64,000 nt of DNA from Verrucomicrobiota bacterium (GCA_014860005.1 JACZKP010000156.1:17880-81879); one strand, 5' to 3'. Numbered from the stretch's first letter, positions 53,805-63,092 are shown. Numbers and translations are program-made. The notes: generated by a model from the sequence alone, not told the origin.

Positions 53805-54656
53805 TCAGCCGTCCGCCAGTTGCCGTTTGATGCGCGCCATATTCGCCTCAATGCGCTCCAGGTATTCATTCGGCCCATCAGGATAGGGTTGATTGAGGAA
53901 ACGATAGAGGCCGCCGAATTCGGTGTTCAACTTTTTCAGAACGCAAGCCTCCCAAAACACGGGAGTGTTTTGCATCAAAGCTTCCACACTGTCGAACCGG
54001 GGAACCGAATGATCGCCCGGCGGCAAATCGCGAGTCGCCTCGGCGAACTCCGCGTATAGCGCGGGCAGCTTGTCCACGTAATCCGCCGCCGCCAACTGCC
54101 CGAGCAAATCCGCCGTGCCAACCGCGCAGCCGGCGATGCGCTCCTCCTCGCTACGGAAAGGAATACCCGTCACGGCGGCGTCAATGCCGGTGCAGCGGAT
54201 CATGTTTTGCACAGCCTGAATGTCGCCGGTCGGATACCCTTTCTGCGCCAGCAAGTTCGCGGCGAACTCCGCGCTGCGAGCGACATGAATCGCCGTGAAC
54301 TTGGCGCCCGTGCCTTCCGTATCCGTTCGCAGTTTCAAGTAGCCCGTGTCGTGCAGCAGGATCGCCAGAATGGCCAGTTGAAAGAAATGCTGATTCAGAG
54401 TCGGCTGTGCGCCTGCGAACTGTCTCCCCTGTAACATGCGGACCAGGCACAGCGTTCCCTGCAAGGTATGTTCAAGGTCGTGATAGCCGAGGTCTATGGC
54501 GTGATAAGGGTCGTACCGTCCGGTGAAGCACTCGAGGGTCCAGTGAAACACCCGCGGCACGAACGACGGGTCGGCATCCGGGCCGCTTGCCAGGAATGCG
54601 GTCTGCACGGCCGCCGCCACTGCGGCCGGATCGCGGGTGACCACCGTAGCCATCAT
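53805..54656 (-). CDS. HD-domain phosphohydrolase
   Basis: 283 residues. The metal motif is present as YHDLEH (His59, His63) and LLHDTGY (His102-Asp103), then a third His about residue 135 (AIHVARSAEFAANLL). This is an HD/PDEase-like fold of a c-di-GMP or cyclic nucleotide hydrolase type, or a general phosphohydrolase; the substrate is unknown. No membrane or sensor domain is attached. Confidence 0.72.
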   Translation of the reverse strand: MMATVVTRDPAAVAAAVQTAFLASGPDADPSFVPRVFHWTLECFTGRYDPYHAIDLGYHDLEHTLQGTLCLVRMLQGRQFAGAQPTLNQHFFQLAILAILLHDTGYLKLRTDTEGTGAKFTAIHVARSAEFAANLLAQKGYPTGDIQAVQNMIRCTGIDAAVTGIPFRSEEERIAGCAVGTADLLGQLAAADYVDKLPALYAEFAEATRDLPPGDHSVPRFDSVEALMQNTPVFWEACVLKKLNTEFGGLYRFLNQPYPDGPNEYLERIEANMARIKRQLADG

Positions 54657-54747
54657 GGTTGGAAAACTAGCGCGCTCTCGCGCTTAGCGCACGTTTTTTT
54701 GCTGGGCAGATCACACGACGGATGCCGAAGCTTTGAGGCGCGCGTTT

Positions 54748-55119
54748 TCAACCGTGGTCTGAGTCAAGCGAACGGAATTGAGAGAGCAGATGGTCCACGC
54801 CAGCGGGGTCCGCCGGCCCATGCTTTTTGGAAACGAAAACGCCGAGAATTGCGCCGTCATCGCGACGCACACAGTGGAGGATTGAGTGTTCATAAACCCA
54901 CGTCAGTCGGGTCGGCGGCATTCGTTGTGCGGTCAGCACTTGGAAGGTGTCAGCCACGGAACGCCAAGCCTGTTCCAGCGCGCTCAAGGGGAAATCCCTC
55001 GCGTCCAGGTCGCAAACAAAGGTCTGGTCGGCAAAGCGGATGCCGCGGACGAGGACCCCACGAATGGACGGGCTGTTGCGCAGCCATTCACTGATACTCT
55101 GTTTGGTTTCCTCGTTCAT
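54748..55119 (-). CDS. Roadblock/LC7-like small protein
   Basis: 123 residues from the ATG at 55119; a GTG at 55131 is also in frame. The alternating beta/alpha pattern (IRGVLVRGIRFADQTFVCDL, ALEQAWRSVADTFQVLTAQ, SILHCVRRDDGAILGVFVSK) resembles the roadblock fold that partners small GTPases and chemosensory regulators. It starts 13 nt after the stop of a REC-DUF4388 regulator whose own C-terminus also looks roadblock-like, so the two products probably act together. Family assignment is by fold pattern only. Confidence 0.55.
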   Translation of the reverse strand: MNEETKQSISEWLRNSPSIRGVLVRGIRFADQTFVCDLDARDFPLSALEQAWRSVADTFQVLTAQRMPPTRLTWVYEHSILHCVRRDDGAILGVFVSKKHGPADPAGVDHLLSQFRSLDSDHG

Positions 55120-55132
55120 GAGCCGATGCACT

Positions 55133-56302
55133 TCATGGCCAGTCAGGCGCTGGGACTGGTTCTTCCCCCGTCCGGGCTTTTACCAGTACGCCGCGTTCGG
55201 CCGAGATGATGACCACGGCACGCGAATCGCCACTTTGAATTTCGAGGCGGTCAAATTGTCCCAGCGGCAGGGTTTGCGCCAGGCGTTGAGCCCGCTGTGA
55301 AATGAACTCAAAGAAATTGACCCACAAATCCACATTCCGGCATTGCCATTCATGCAGCACTTCGCCTTGGGCCGAGCAAATCAACAGTTCCTCCACCCGC
55401 GGTCGTAAAACGGTAACGCCCGCTGGCGCGGCTTCGGGTATAGCCGCCGTTTCCGTCCCGGGCTGAAGGCTCGACGACTCCAGGGATGTTGCCCCGGTCT
55501 CCACCTCAACGAAGACCGGCGCCGCATCAAATGCACCAGGCGACACCGCAGGCGGGGAACCTTCGGGTGAAGAGGCGGAGTTGGACTCCATGGCTTCGTC
55601 GCGTTTGCGCGCCGCCTCCATGAGCAGGAATTCCCAAGGGCCAGAGATCGTCCGGGCGCGCGGCTCGGCAAAGGGCTTCAAATTGAACTGGCCACCCGTC
55701 AATCCCAGCATCTGGTTGAAGGCATCTTCACTCGACAACTCAGCGGCCTCCGCGTGAATAATCTGGCCGTTCTCGACATAAATCCGGCCCTGCACCTGCG
55801 CGTTGGAAATCTCCAGGATTGAGGAACTTCGCGCGAGACACTCCATCTGGAGAACATCCTGCAACCCGACGCGTCGCAGCACACCGCGAAATCCCTCCTC
55901 GGGTTTATATTTGAGCAGTTCGTTAAGGGCGCTGTACAGGCTTTCCCAACCTTCCTGGCTGTTGGGCTTCTCCAGAAAAAGCTCCACCCCGTTGCTCAAA
56001 CACGCCGCGCGGTAATTATCATTCGCAAACCCCGTCAGTACCACCTTCTGCACATTCGGATAACCACGGTTCAAGAGGGAAAGCATCTGGATGCCGTCCA
56101 TGACGCCCATTTGCACATCCAGTACGGCGAGGTCAATCGGGTGATCCTGAAGCACGGCAAACGCGCGGCTCGCACTCTCCGCTGTGGTAATCTCCCACCG
56201 ACCGCCGCTGTATAGCTCCATCAATTCCTTGAGGGTTTCAAGAAACTGTGGATCATCATCCACAAACAATACCCGGCGAGGTTCTTGGGTGACAGTGGCC
56301 AT
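55133..56302 (-). CDS. Response regulator with a DUF4388 domain
   Basis: 389 residues. A receiver domain (about 10-130) has the acidic triad VDDD at 15-18 and phospho-Asp62 in LDVQMGVMDG. A DUF4388/PATAN-like domain (about 135-235) contains LQDVLQMECLARSSSILEI, GRIYVENGQIIHAEA and FNQMLGLTGGQFNL. A Ser/Pro/Glu-rich linker and a roadblock-like C-terminal (DLWVNFFEFISQRAQRLAQ, LEIQSGDSRAVVIISAERG) follow. No DNA-binding domain. Such proteins signal through protein contacts, often in gliding, pilus or secretion control. No kinase is adjacent. Confidence 0.85.
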   Translation of the reverse strand: MATVTQEPRRVLFVDDDPQFLETLKELMELYSGGRWEITTAESASRAFAVLQDHPIDLAVLDVQMGVMDGIQMLSLLNRGYPNVQKVVLTGFANDNYRAACLSNGVELFLEKPNSQEGWESLYSALNELLKYKPEEGFRGVLRRVGLQDVLQMECLARSSSILEISNAQVQGRIYVENGQIIHAEAAELSSEDAFNQMLGLTGGQFNLKPFAEPRARTISGPWEFLLMEAARKRDEAMESNSASSPEGSPPAVSPGAFDAAPVFVEVETGATSLESSSLQPGTETAAIPEAAPAGVTVLRPRVEELLICSAQGEVLHEWQCRNVDLWVNFFEFISQRAQRLAQTLPLGQFDRLEIQSGDSRAVVIISAERGVLVKARTGEEPVPAPDWP

Positions 56303-56434
56303 GGGCAGGCGACTCAGTTGATAGATTTAGATTGCATACGACGGAACACATTGAGCTTCACCCTGCCCGAGAAGTGAAGCGAATTCATTGACGTCCCGTG
56401 CATTTCAACCCATGACCCCAAGCCGAGGATTGTG

Positions 56435-57832
56435 TCATCCCTTCACCAGACGCGTGCTTTCAGAGGCGAACACCTCGAGCGCCTGCCGGGCGGCGAGCCT
56501 TACCCACTGGCTTGAATCTTCGAGCGCCGCGTGCAGCAAGCTGAGGCAACTCGCCAACCGCAGTTGACCGATGGATTCAGCCGCCGCCAAACGCACTACT
56601 TCGTCGTGATCATGCATGAGGTCCTGGAGGATTTGGGCCACGGTGATCCCTTTCCGACCCACGTTGGCAGGCGCAGCCGCGACCCCGGTCACCATCGCAC
56701 TGCGACCGGTCAGCCGGCGCAACAAGTTGCTCGCTGCATATTGCACTCCCGGGTCGCGGTGCTGCAACGAGGCTTGGAGTTGGGGAATGAGCGCCTGCAC
56801 CCGCTCCAATCGTTCCCAATAAGAATCGAGCAAGGCCAACGCCCGTGCCGCCGCCTGCCGGACGCCTGCGTGCGCGTCCACCATGGCAAGCACCAGCTTT
56901 TCCACGACCGAATCGTCTCCCAACGAGGCTAGCGCGGCGGCGGCCTGCTGGCGGACCTCCTGATCTTGATCCTCCATCAGTGCTGCCACCGGCGCCAAAG
57001 CACGCCGGTCACCCAATCGCCCCAAAGATTCAACCGCCGCCGTCCGCACGTCCCATTCCCGGTCAGTCAGCAATTTGATCAGCGGTTCAACCGCCCGGGG
57101 ATCGCCCACCGCACCCAGCGCAGCAGCCAATGCGGCACGGACATTGTGATCGCGATCCTTGAGCGCGGCGATCAAGCCGGAGGCGGACTCAGGTCTGCCA
57201 AAACGTCCCAACGCACCAGCCACCGCCGAGCGCACCAGGGGATCACTGTCCTTCAGGGCAGCGAGCAGAGGTTTCAATCCTTCCGGCTCGCCGATTTCGC
57301 CCAGAACGTTCGCGGCAGCGACCCGCTGCTCGTAACTGCCAGTTTGGAGGACAGAGGTAAGCGGGCCGACGGCTGCGGCCCCACAGATTGCGGTACGCTG
57401 CCACTCACCCAAGGCCACCAGAAACTGGACCTCGTCATCCGGCGAATGGGGCTGCCAACCAAGTCCTTTGAGGGCGCGGGCGGCGTGGCATCGAACGCCA
57501 TGGCTGCCGTAGCGAAGGGAGTCCGCAATTGCTCTCACCGCTGTTGCGTCACCCGCCTTGCGGAGCGCCTGAATGGCTGCTTCCTGCACGGCTTCGGCGG
57601 GGTCTTTCAGGGCGGCGATTAACGCCTCCACCACGGCGGGTTCTTTTGCGCCTTTCAAGGCAAGCGCCGCCTCGGTCCGGATCGCTGCCTCGCGATCTTC
57701 CAAAGCGTGCAGCAGCATTTGGACGATGGAATCATCATCGAGTCCCCGCAGTTTGCGAACCGCCTGCAAACGTTTCTGAGGGGACTTGGAGTTCAGTTGA
57801 TGTTGCGTCAGCCAAAGCTTTGTCTTGATCAT
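56435..57832 (-). CDS. HEAT-repeat protein (PBS-lyase type repeats)
   Basis: 465 residues almost wholly built of 31-residue HEAT-like repeats: AIRTEAALALKGAKEPAVVE, VRSAVAGALGRFGRPESASG, VRAALAAALGAVGDPRAVEP, VRTAAVESLGRLGDRRALAP. No signal peptide or membrane segment, so a cytosolic scaffold. Proteins of this class bind partner proteins. The partner is unknown. Confidence 0.82.
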   Translation of the reverse strand: MIKTKLWLTQHQLNSKSPQKRLQAVRKLRGLDDDSIVQMLLHALEDREAAIRTEAALALKGAKEPAVVEALIAALKDPAEAVQEAAIQALRKAGDATAVRAIADSLRYGSHGVRCHAARALKGLGWQPHSPDDEVQFLVALGEWQRTAICGAAAVGPLTSVLQTGSYEQRVAAANVLGEIGEPEGLKPLLAALKDSDPLVRSAVAGALGRFGRPESASGLIAALKDRDHNVRAALAAALGAVGDPRAVEPLIKLLTDREWDVRTAAVESLGRLGDRRALAPVAALMEDQDQEVRQQAAAALASLGDDSVVEKLVLAMVDAHAGVRQAAARALALLDSYWERLERVQALIPQLQASLQHRDPGVQYAASNLLRRLTGRSAMVTGVAAAPANVGRKGITVAQILQDLMHDHDEVVRLAAAESIGQLRLASCLSLLHAALEDSSQWVRLAARQALEVFASESTRLVKG

Positions 57833-57934
57833 CTATTGCGTTGCACGCCTGCGTCATACATATAGCCAAAAACACTGCCGACGTCCAGCAGCGCGCCGGC
57901 ATTGCAGCAGTTCACACGCCCGACCTGTCTTGGA

Positions 57935-58357
57935 CTATCCGGGCAATAACGTGAGGCTGGGCGCACCTTTCGCATGCAGGGGATTCATCGTGAAACCAGT
58001 TACGTCCAACACGCCATGCCAGTTGTCCACCATATTGACAGTGCCTGCGACCTCCAGCCGCTCATGCACGGGTGCGTATTTCACCAGATTGCCGCGCGCG
58101 AGTTGGAACAGCACACCAGCCGGACGCAAGTGTTCCTTTTGCAGATGCACAAAGGCTCCGGCGAGTTGAATCAGTCCTTTGTAGAAATCGCCGTTAGGCC
58201 CGCGCCGGTCAGCCAGCCACAATTCCTCCAGCACATCGTGCGCCTCGTAGAAAAGCTGGCGGTTAAAACAGTCGAAGAATCCCAGATAGTGCGCATCCAG
58301 GTCCTGGCCATGGAAGGATTCAATGCGCTGTGCGATCTGACTGCTCTTTTTGCTCAC
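57935..58357 (-). CDS. DUF309 family protein
   Basis: 140 residues. The block FNRQLFYEAHDVLEELWL with following GLIQLAGAFVHLQK is the hallmark of the DUF309 family of small helical proteins with unknown biochemical role. It is divergent from parB. No other sign of function. Confidence 0.8.
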   Translation of the reverse strand: MSKKSSQIAQRIESFHGQDLDAHYLGFFDCFNRQLFYEAHDVLEELWLADRRGPNGDFYKGLIQLAGAFVHLQKEHLRPAGVLFQLARGNLVKYAPVHERLEVAGTVNMVDNWHGVLDVTGFTMNPLHAKGAPSLTLLPG

Positions 58358-58468
58358 GGCAGGAGGCTAGAATCTGGAGTCCGCTATCGAAAGTCCAAAG
58401 AACCCTTTGAAATGCGTATTGAATTGACTGAAATTGACAACTCCCCTGCCCTGCGACAGTCTGGCCGC

Positions 58469-59416
58469 ATGGCAAAACCAGCTTTGGGCCGTGGTCTAGG
58501 CGCGCTGATGGGTGGCACTCCAGTCATCTCCAATCCAGCGCCCACCGTCCATGTGGTGCCAACCAATCCCCCAACGTCACCGGCGATTTCTTCCCCGGAA
58601 TCACCCCAAACCGCCGACCGGGTGCTGCGCGTGCCGCTGGAACGAGTCCGCCCCTGTCCACTGCAGCCGCGCAAGGATTTTTCCACTGAGGCGCTCCGCG
58701 AACTCGCCGATTCGATCCAGGAGCAAGGCATCGTGCAGCCGCTCATTGTGCGCGAGCAGGGAGCGCATCTCGAACTCATCGCGGGCGAACGACGCTGGCG
58801 GGCGGCGCAACTCGTGGGGCTGACGGAAGTGCCGGTGATTGTGCGGCAGGCGGACGACCGCGCCGTGCTGGAGATGGCGCTGATCGAAAACCTGCAGCGG
58901 GAGAATCTCAATCCCGTCGAGGAAGCCCAAGGCTACGCGCAACTGGTGAGTCAGTTTCAACTGACGCAGGAGGAAGTGGCCGGCAAGGTGGGCAAGAGCC
59001 GCGCCGTCGTGGCCAACGCGTTGCGGCTGCTGAAATTGTCACCCACCATTCAGGGATTCATTCGCGAAGGCCGGCTTTCTGTGGGGCACGCCAAGGTCAT
59101 TCTGGGATTGAGCGATGAGCGTCAGCAGAAGTCCGCTGCCGAACGGATCATCAAGGAAGCGTTGAACGTGCGGCAAACCGAGGGACTGGTGGCCAAACTG
59201 CAAGCCCGCGAAGCGCATCGTTCCGTCAAACCCGGAGTCGTCACTCCCCTGCCCCGCGACGCGCAAGTGGCCGACTTGGAGAACCGGTTGCGCGAGCGCC
59301 TCGGCACCAAGGTCCAGTTGCGTTACGCACTGGGCAAGGGCGCCTTGGAGATTTCTTTTTTCAGCGATGCCGAACTGGAGCGCCTCCTGCAAATCCTCGG
59401 CGTGACTCCTGAGTGA
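58469..59416 (+). CDS. parB: Chromosome partitioning protein ParB
   Basis: 315 residues from the ATG at 58469 (MAKPALGRGLGALM, the typical start), although the frame is open upstream. GERRWRAA at 106-113 is the CTP/parS-loading box II and ENLQRENLNPVEEA at 140-153 follows. A helix-turn-helix (LTQEEVAGKVGKSRAVVANAL) is in place, and a C-terminal dimerisation region completes the protein. It spreads on parS sites to segregate the origin. No parA gene is next to it and I found no TGTTTCACGTGAAACA-like parS site in the window. Confidence 0.93.
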   Translation: MAKPALGRGLGALMGGTPVISNPAPTVHVVPTNPPTSPAISSPESPQTADRVLRVPLERVRPCPLQPRKDFSTEALRELADSIQEQGIVQPLIVREQGAHLELIAGERRWRAAQLVGLTEVPVIVRQADDRAVLEMALIENLQRENLNPVEEAQGYAQLVSQFQLTQEEVAGKVGKSRAVVANALRLLKLSPTIQGFIREGRLSVGHAKVILGLSDERQQKSAAERIIKEALNVRQTEGLVAKLQAREAHRSVKPGVVTPLPRDAQVADLENRLRERLGTKVQLRYALGKGALEISFFSDAELERLLQILGVTPE

Positions 59417-59459
59417 TTGCTCCGGGCCAACATTTCAGTTTCCGGGATTGAGAATCAAT

Positions 59460-60581
59460 ATGAACACACCTGAATTGCGCGCGAACTGCGCCAGCCAACT
59501 GCAAACCGCCGCCCACCGCGTCCCTGAACTCCAAGCCTTCATCGGCCTGGACGGATTCGTGGATGAAATCCTGCACGTGGTGGATAAACGCGAGTGCGCC
59601 GAGAAATATCAGCGCCTGCCGACCATCGCCAAGCTGGCGGATCGGCTTTCCGCCGCAGCCGGCCGGAGCACCAACATCGAACTCGTGAGCCAGCTCACCA
59701 AACTGGGCGGCAATGGTCCCATCATGGCCAACGCCATGGCCAGCTTCAGCGTGCGCGTTTCCTATCTGGGCATTCTCGGCTATCCCAATCTGCACCCGGT
59801 GTTCACGGATTTTGCCAAGCGGGCAGAAGTTCACTCCATCGCCGAACCGGGCTACACCGATGCGTTGGAGTTCGAGGACGGCAAAATCATGCTCGGCAAA
59901 CACCAATCGCTGAAGCAAATGAATTGGGAAAACATCCAGGCGCGCTTTGGCCGGGACAAGTTCAACGCCAACATTCAGGAGGCGGATTTTGTCGGCTTCG
60001 TGAACTGGACGATGCTGACCTACATGAACGACATCTGGTCGGCGATTCTGCGGGAGACCTGCCCCAACCTCACAGGGCCGCGCCGCAAATTGTTCATTGA
60101 CCTGGCGGACCCGGAGAAGCGCACGCACGAGGACATTCTGCGGGCGCTGGAATTGATCACCGCGTTTGAGCAGCACTTTGATGTCATCTTCGGACTGAAC
60201 GAAAAGGAATCGGTGGAAATCGGCCAGCATCTGGGGTTGGACACGAGCAATCATTCTCCGGAAGGTCTCACCGCTCTGGGCCGTTCGATTCGCGAACGGG
60301 TGCCCGTCAACACCATGGTGATTCACCCGACCGCTTATGCCGTGGCCGTCGGTCAGGGAGACGAGGCCATCGTTGAAGGACCGTTCACGCCCAAGCCGCT
60401 GATCACCACCGGCGCCGGCGATCATTTCAACGCGGGCTTTTGCCTGGGCAAACTCCTCGGTCTGGACAATGCCATGAGTCTGCTCACCGGCGTCACCACG
60501 AGCGGCTTTTACGTGCGCACGGCAAAAAGTCCGTCCGTGAGCGATCTGTTGGAAACCCTGCGGAACTGGCCGGCGAAATGA
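59460..60581 (+). CDS. PfkB-family carbohydrate kinase
   Basis: 373 residues from the ATG at 59460. GLDGFVDEI near the start, the Gly-rich GGNGPIMANAMA, and the ATP/catalytic block TTGAGDHFNAGF (base Asp in GAGD) are ribokinase/PfkB features. It should phosphorylate a sugar or nucleoside. The substrate cannot be read from the motifs. Its stop overlaps the deformylase start (ATGA). Confidence 0.82.
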   Translation: MNTPELRANCASQLQTAAHRVPELQAFIGLDGFVDEILHVVDKRECAEKYQRLPTIAKLADRLSAAAGRSTNIELVSQLTKLGGNGPIMANAMASFSVRVSYLGILGYPNLHPVFTDFAKRAEVHSIAEPGYTDALEFEDGKIMLGKHQSLKQMNWENIQARFGRDKFNANIQEADFVGFVNWTMLTYMNDIWSAILRETCPNLTGPRRKLFIDLADPEKRTHEDILRALELITAFEQHFDVIFGLNEKESVEIGQHLGLDTSNHSPEGLTALGRSIRERVPVNTMVIHPTAYAVAVGQGDEAIVEGPFTPKPLITTGAGDHFNAGFCLGKLLGLDNAMSLLTGVTTSGFYVRTAKSPSVSDLLETLRNWPAK

Positions 60582-61156
60582 TTTTAACCGTCGTCAAATA
60601 CGGTCACCCAGCCCTGCGCCAAAAAGGTGCGCGGATTGAATCCATTACTCCGGAACTCCGGCGGCTGGTGGCGGACATGTTTGAAACCATGTACGCCCAC
60701 AAAGGCGTGGGGCTGGCCGCCCAACAAGTGGGCCGCGCGCTTCAATTGACGGTCATTGACGTGCGGGGTATCACCGATCGTCCCTCCACGCTCGAACTGG
60801 ACGGCAAGCCGGCGGACGTGCCGGACTTCATGCCGCTCGTGCTCCTCAATCCGGAGATCCAGCCTGTCGGCGAGCGCGTGGCCGGGCCGGAGGGTTGCTT
60901 GAGTTTCCCGGAAATCTTCGCAGACATCACCCGGCCCGACCTGGTGGAGGTCAAAGCCCTGGACGAAAAAGGCAAACCCATTGCGTTTCGCGCCGGAGGA
61001 TTGCTTTCGCGGGCCGTGCAACACGAGGTGGATCACTTGAACGGGATTCTGTTCATTGACCGCATGGACAAGAAGACCAAGGAAGAACTCCGTCCTGACT
61101 TTGAAGCGTTGCAGCAAGCCACGAAAGCCGCCTTGCAACAATCAGCCGGGAAGTGA
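60578..61156 (+). CDS. def: Peptide deformylase
   Basis: 192 residues from the ATG at 60578 (ATGA overlap with the kinase stop). The three metal motifs are GVGLAAQQVG at 44-53, EGCLSFP with Cys107, and HEVDH with His149 and His153 around Glu150. It removes the formyl group from the N-terminal Met of new proteins. A slightly longer insertion (about 63-85, TDRPSTLELDGKPADVPDF) is in a loop between strands. Confidence 0.95.
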   Translation: MILTVVKYGHPALRQKGARIESITPELRRLVADMFETMYAHKGVGLAAQQVGRALQLTVIDVRGITDRPSTLELDGKPADVPDFMPLVLLNPEIQPVGERVAGPEGCLSFPEIFADITRPDLVEVKALDEKGKPIAFRAGGLLSRAVQHEVDHLNGILFIDRMDKKTKEELRPDFEALQQATKAALQQSAGK

Positions 61157-61191
61157 CTGACCTGACCCGGAGATTTCACACCCACCGCGAC

Positions 61192-61264
61192 GGAGCGCCC
61201 GTCTCCGACCCGGCGTGAACTTGCGTTTGCCTGCCAACCCGCCGGGTCGGGAGACCGGCGCTCC
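61192..61264. repeat. Palindromic element, family B, copy 2 (intergenic)
   Basis: 73 bp. GGAGCGCCCGTCTCCGACCC at the left and GGGTCGGGAGACCGGCGCTCC-like sequence at the right (61243-61264) form inverted arms around a less conserved centre. It is the same family as the copy inside pnkp (39450-39520). It lies just after def, and the rest of 61157-61452 shows no gene. Confidence 0.85.
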
Positions 61265-61452
61265 AATCGCGGTTCAGGGGTTCAAAGCGCGAACTTTGGT
61301 TGGGCGAATTCTTACCCTATGCAACCGCCTGTTCTTCAGGCTTGACCTGCCATTGCGTGAGAGTAGGGTCAACCACAACGACGGGGCAGGCCGGACTTTG
61401 GCTTCTGCCGCCGACTTGGTCCCATTAATCTGTCCAGCAAAAAGAACTGCTC

Positions 61453-61809
61453 ATGTCAACGGAGGTGCTAGTCGCCTTGATCGGCTTCGGCGGAGTGATC
61501 GTCGTCGCCTTGATCGGCTTCGGAGGAGTGATCGTCGGCGCAGTTGTTTCGATTGCAGGCCAATTCGCAGTTCACTGGTTGCAGGAACGTCCACGTCGAA
61601 AAGCAGACGAGGAAAGAAAGAAGCTGCTGACGAAGATGCTGAATCACCCCAAGGACACTTGGAGAAATCTCGATCGCTTGAAGCATGTGATTGGCGCTGA
61701 TGATGAGACGACCAAGAGACTGTTGCTTGAGTTGGGTGCTCGAGGCTCTGAGGACGGACAGAATCTTTGGGGATTACTCAGTCGGAATCCTTTCAAGGAT
61801 GAGCAATGA
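61453..61809 (+). CDS. Small membrane protein with a tandem 11-residue duplication
   Basis: 118 residues. The first hydrophobic segment contains VALIGFGGVIV twice in a row, encoded by a 33-bp tandem duplication (61471-61503 and 61504-61536, one base different). A second hydrophobic run (GAVVSIAGQFAVHWL) and a charged, helical tail follow. No known family. It is the first of four small same-strand genes that may be integron cassettes. Confidence 0.6.
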   Translation: MSTEVLVALIGFGGVIVVALIGFGGVIVGAVVSIAGQFAVHWLQERPRRKADEERKKLLTKMLNHPKDTWRNLDRLKHVIGADDETTKRLLLELGARGSEDGQNLWGLLSRNPFKDEQ

Positions 61810-61947
61810 ACAAAATGCCGAACAAGCAGATGCACAATCGCTGCCCCGAGTTGCAGTGCCCGAGTTGTTGGGATTTTCGAACTCTGGATTGGCAGCCAGA
61901 TCTCGTTTCCGGCGGCCGTCGCTCAACTTTTCGTTCGCCGTTACCAG
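61804..61947 (+). other. attC-like structured spacer 1
   Basis: Directly after the stop of the 61453 gene. Left boxes ATGAAC and CCGAAC (61818-61823) and right boxes CGTTCG (61932-61937) and GTTACC (61940-61945) can pair as the R/L boxes of an integron attC site. The inner part is imperfectly self-complementary. The next gene starts 17 nt later. Confidence 0.4.
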
Positions 61948-61963
61948 CCCACGCCCCAACAAT

Positions 61964-62218
61964 ATGAGCCCAGAAAAAACCAAGCAGGTTTCCGTATCGA
62001 TTACGGAAGTCACTCACATCAGCGGGAAGACGACCAAAATCGTCATCGTCATCGACGAAAAGAAGGTTACGATCACCGTGCCGGTGGAGATCAAGGCATT
62101 CTTCGACTCCCAGTTCTCGCGGCCAAATCCAAGCGCCCTTCAGAAGAAGAAGTACGCGACCGTCATGAACCTCATGAAGGCGGCATATTTGCAGGGGCGA
62201 GCCGACGCGAAAGAGTAA
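61964..62218 (+). CDS. Small hypothetical protein, candidate cassette gene
   Basis: 84 residues from the ATG at 61964; the frame is open upstream but those codons overlap the spacer. A beta-rich first half (KQVSVSITEVTHISGKTTKI, VIDEKKVTITVPVEIKAFF) and a helical end (YATVMNLMKAAYLQGRADA). No family recognised. Not secreted. Confidence 0.55.
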   Translation: MSPEKTKQVSVSITEVTHISGKTTKIVIVIDEKKVTITVPVEIKAFFDSQFSRPNPSALQKKKYATVMNLMKAAYLQGRADAKE

Positions 62219-62325
62219 CATATCGGTTAATCAGCCGGACCAGCGAACGGGAGCCCCCCGATTCCCTGAGAGACAAATCGCATGTCATCGGCGGCTGTCT
62301 CCCGTCGCTGACGTTTGCGTTAGGT
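62213..62325 (+). other. attC-like structured spacer 2
   Basis: Begins at the stop codon of the previous gene (GAGTAAC, 62213-62219) and ends in GTTAGGT (62319-62325), which fits the GTTRRRY recombination core. CAGCGAACGGGAG and CTCCCGTCGCTG inside can form a stem with one bulged base, as attC stems do. The PDZ gene starts 37 nt after it. Confidence 0.5.
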
Positions 62326-62362
62326 GTCAAACGCGCAGGTTAACATCCAACCCTTAACGACG

Positions 62363-62971
62363 ATGCACACAAAGACATTCGCCCTTATTCCGTTACTGGT
62401 TTTCTTGGGGCTGACAGGCTGCACGACCACATACGACAAGCCCGGAGCGACAGATGATGATTTCCAGAGAGACTTGATGCTCGCAGAGGGATACGCAGCT
62501 TCCCAAATTCAGAACGCAACCGTGATGCCCGCGCAAAACGGCTTGGAGGCTTTGGGACGAGGGATTGCAGTTCCTATGATGAAGCGTCGGATGATAAACG
62601 ACCAAATGAAAAAGTTGGGATGGGAAAAGCAAAGCAAGGGAAAGCGCGTGTCAGAGCCGATGTACGATCCGACTCCATCTTCGAATGGAACAGGTGGACT
62701 GGGAGCAATAATTGATCCCCGCCCCTACGGACTTTTAGTACTAAATGTCGCTGTTGACGGACCAGCCAGTAAATTCGGCCTGCGGCCAGGGGACACAATT
62801 ACGGAAATCGATGGGGTTCAAACTGCTGGGATTTCCCTCGAGCAAGCACTAGATAAATTGCGAGGTGCTGTGGGCACGAGCATTTCGTTAACCTTGTGTC
62901 GTGCCGGTGGTGCCACGAAACAGGTGAAGGTCATCAGAGAGGATACGAGCCGTTTACGCTATTCGAAGTAG
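62363..62971 (+). CDS. Lipoprotein with a PDZ domain
   Basis: 202 residues from the ATG at 62363. A lipoprotein signal peptide with lipobox LTGC, a helical middle (about 40-100) and a C-terminal PDZ domain (about 120-195) with GPASKFGLRPGDTITEIDG. No protease domain is attached. It could bind C-termini of envelope proteins. It is the longest of the four small genes in this segment. Confidence 0.7.
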   Translation: MHTKTFALIPLLVFLGLTGCTTTYDKPGATDDDFQRDLMLAEGYAASQIQNATVMPAQNGLEALGRGIAVPMMKRRMINDQMKKLGWEKQSKGKRVSEPMYDPTPSSNGTGGLGAIIDPRPYGLLVLNVAVDGPASKFGLRPGDTITEIDGVQTAGISLEQALDKLRGAVGTSISLTLCRAGGATKQVKVIREDTSRLRYSK

Positions 62972-63024
62972 CAATATGAACTGCACCGACGAATCGTTAC
63001 TTTTGGATGTTTGAGGGGACCACC

Positions 63025-63092
63025 ACCTAACCTCCAAGCATGGATTTGACCGACTGAGCGCAGCGAAGGAGCGTCAAAGTTATGCGTTAACC
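63025..63092 (+). other. attC-like structured spacer 3
   Basis: 68 bp. ACCTAAC at the left (63025-63031) is a perfect RYYYAAC box and GTTAACC at the right (63086-63092) nearly fits GTTRRRY. GCATGGATTTGACC and GCGTCAAAGTTATGC between them can pair as L boxes. Size is within the usual attC range. No gene starts directly after it; 63093-63287 holds only a further hairpin. Confidence 0.5.
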
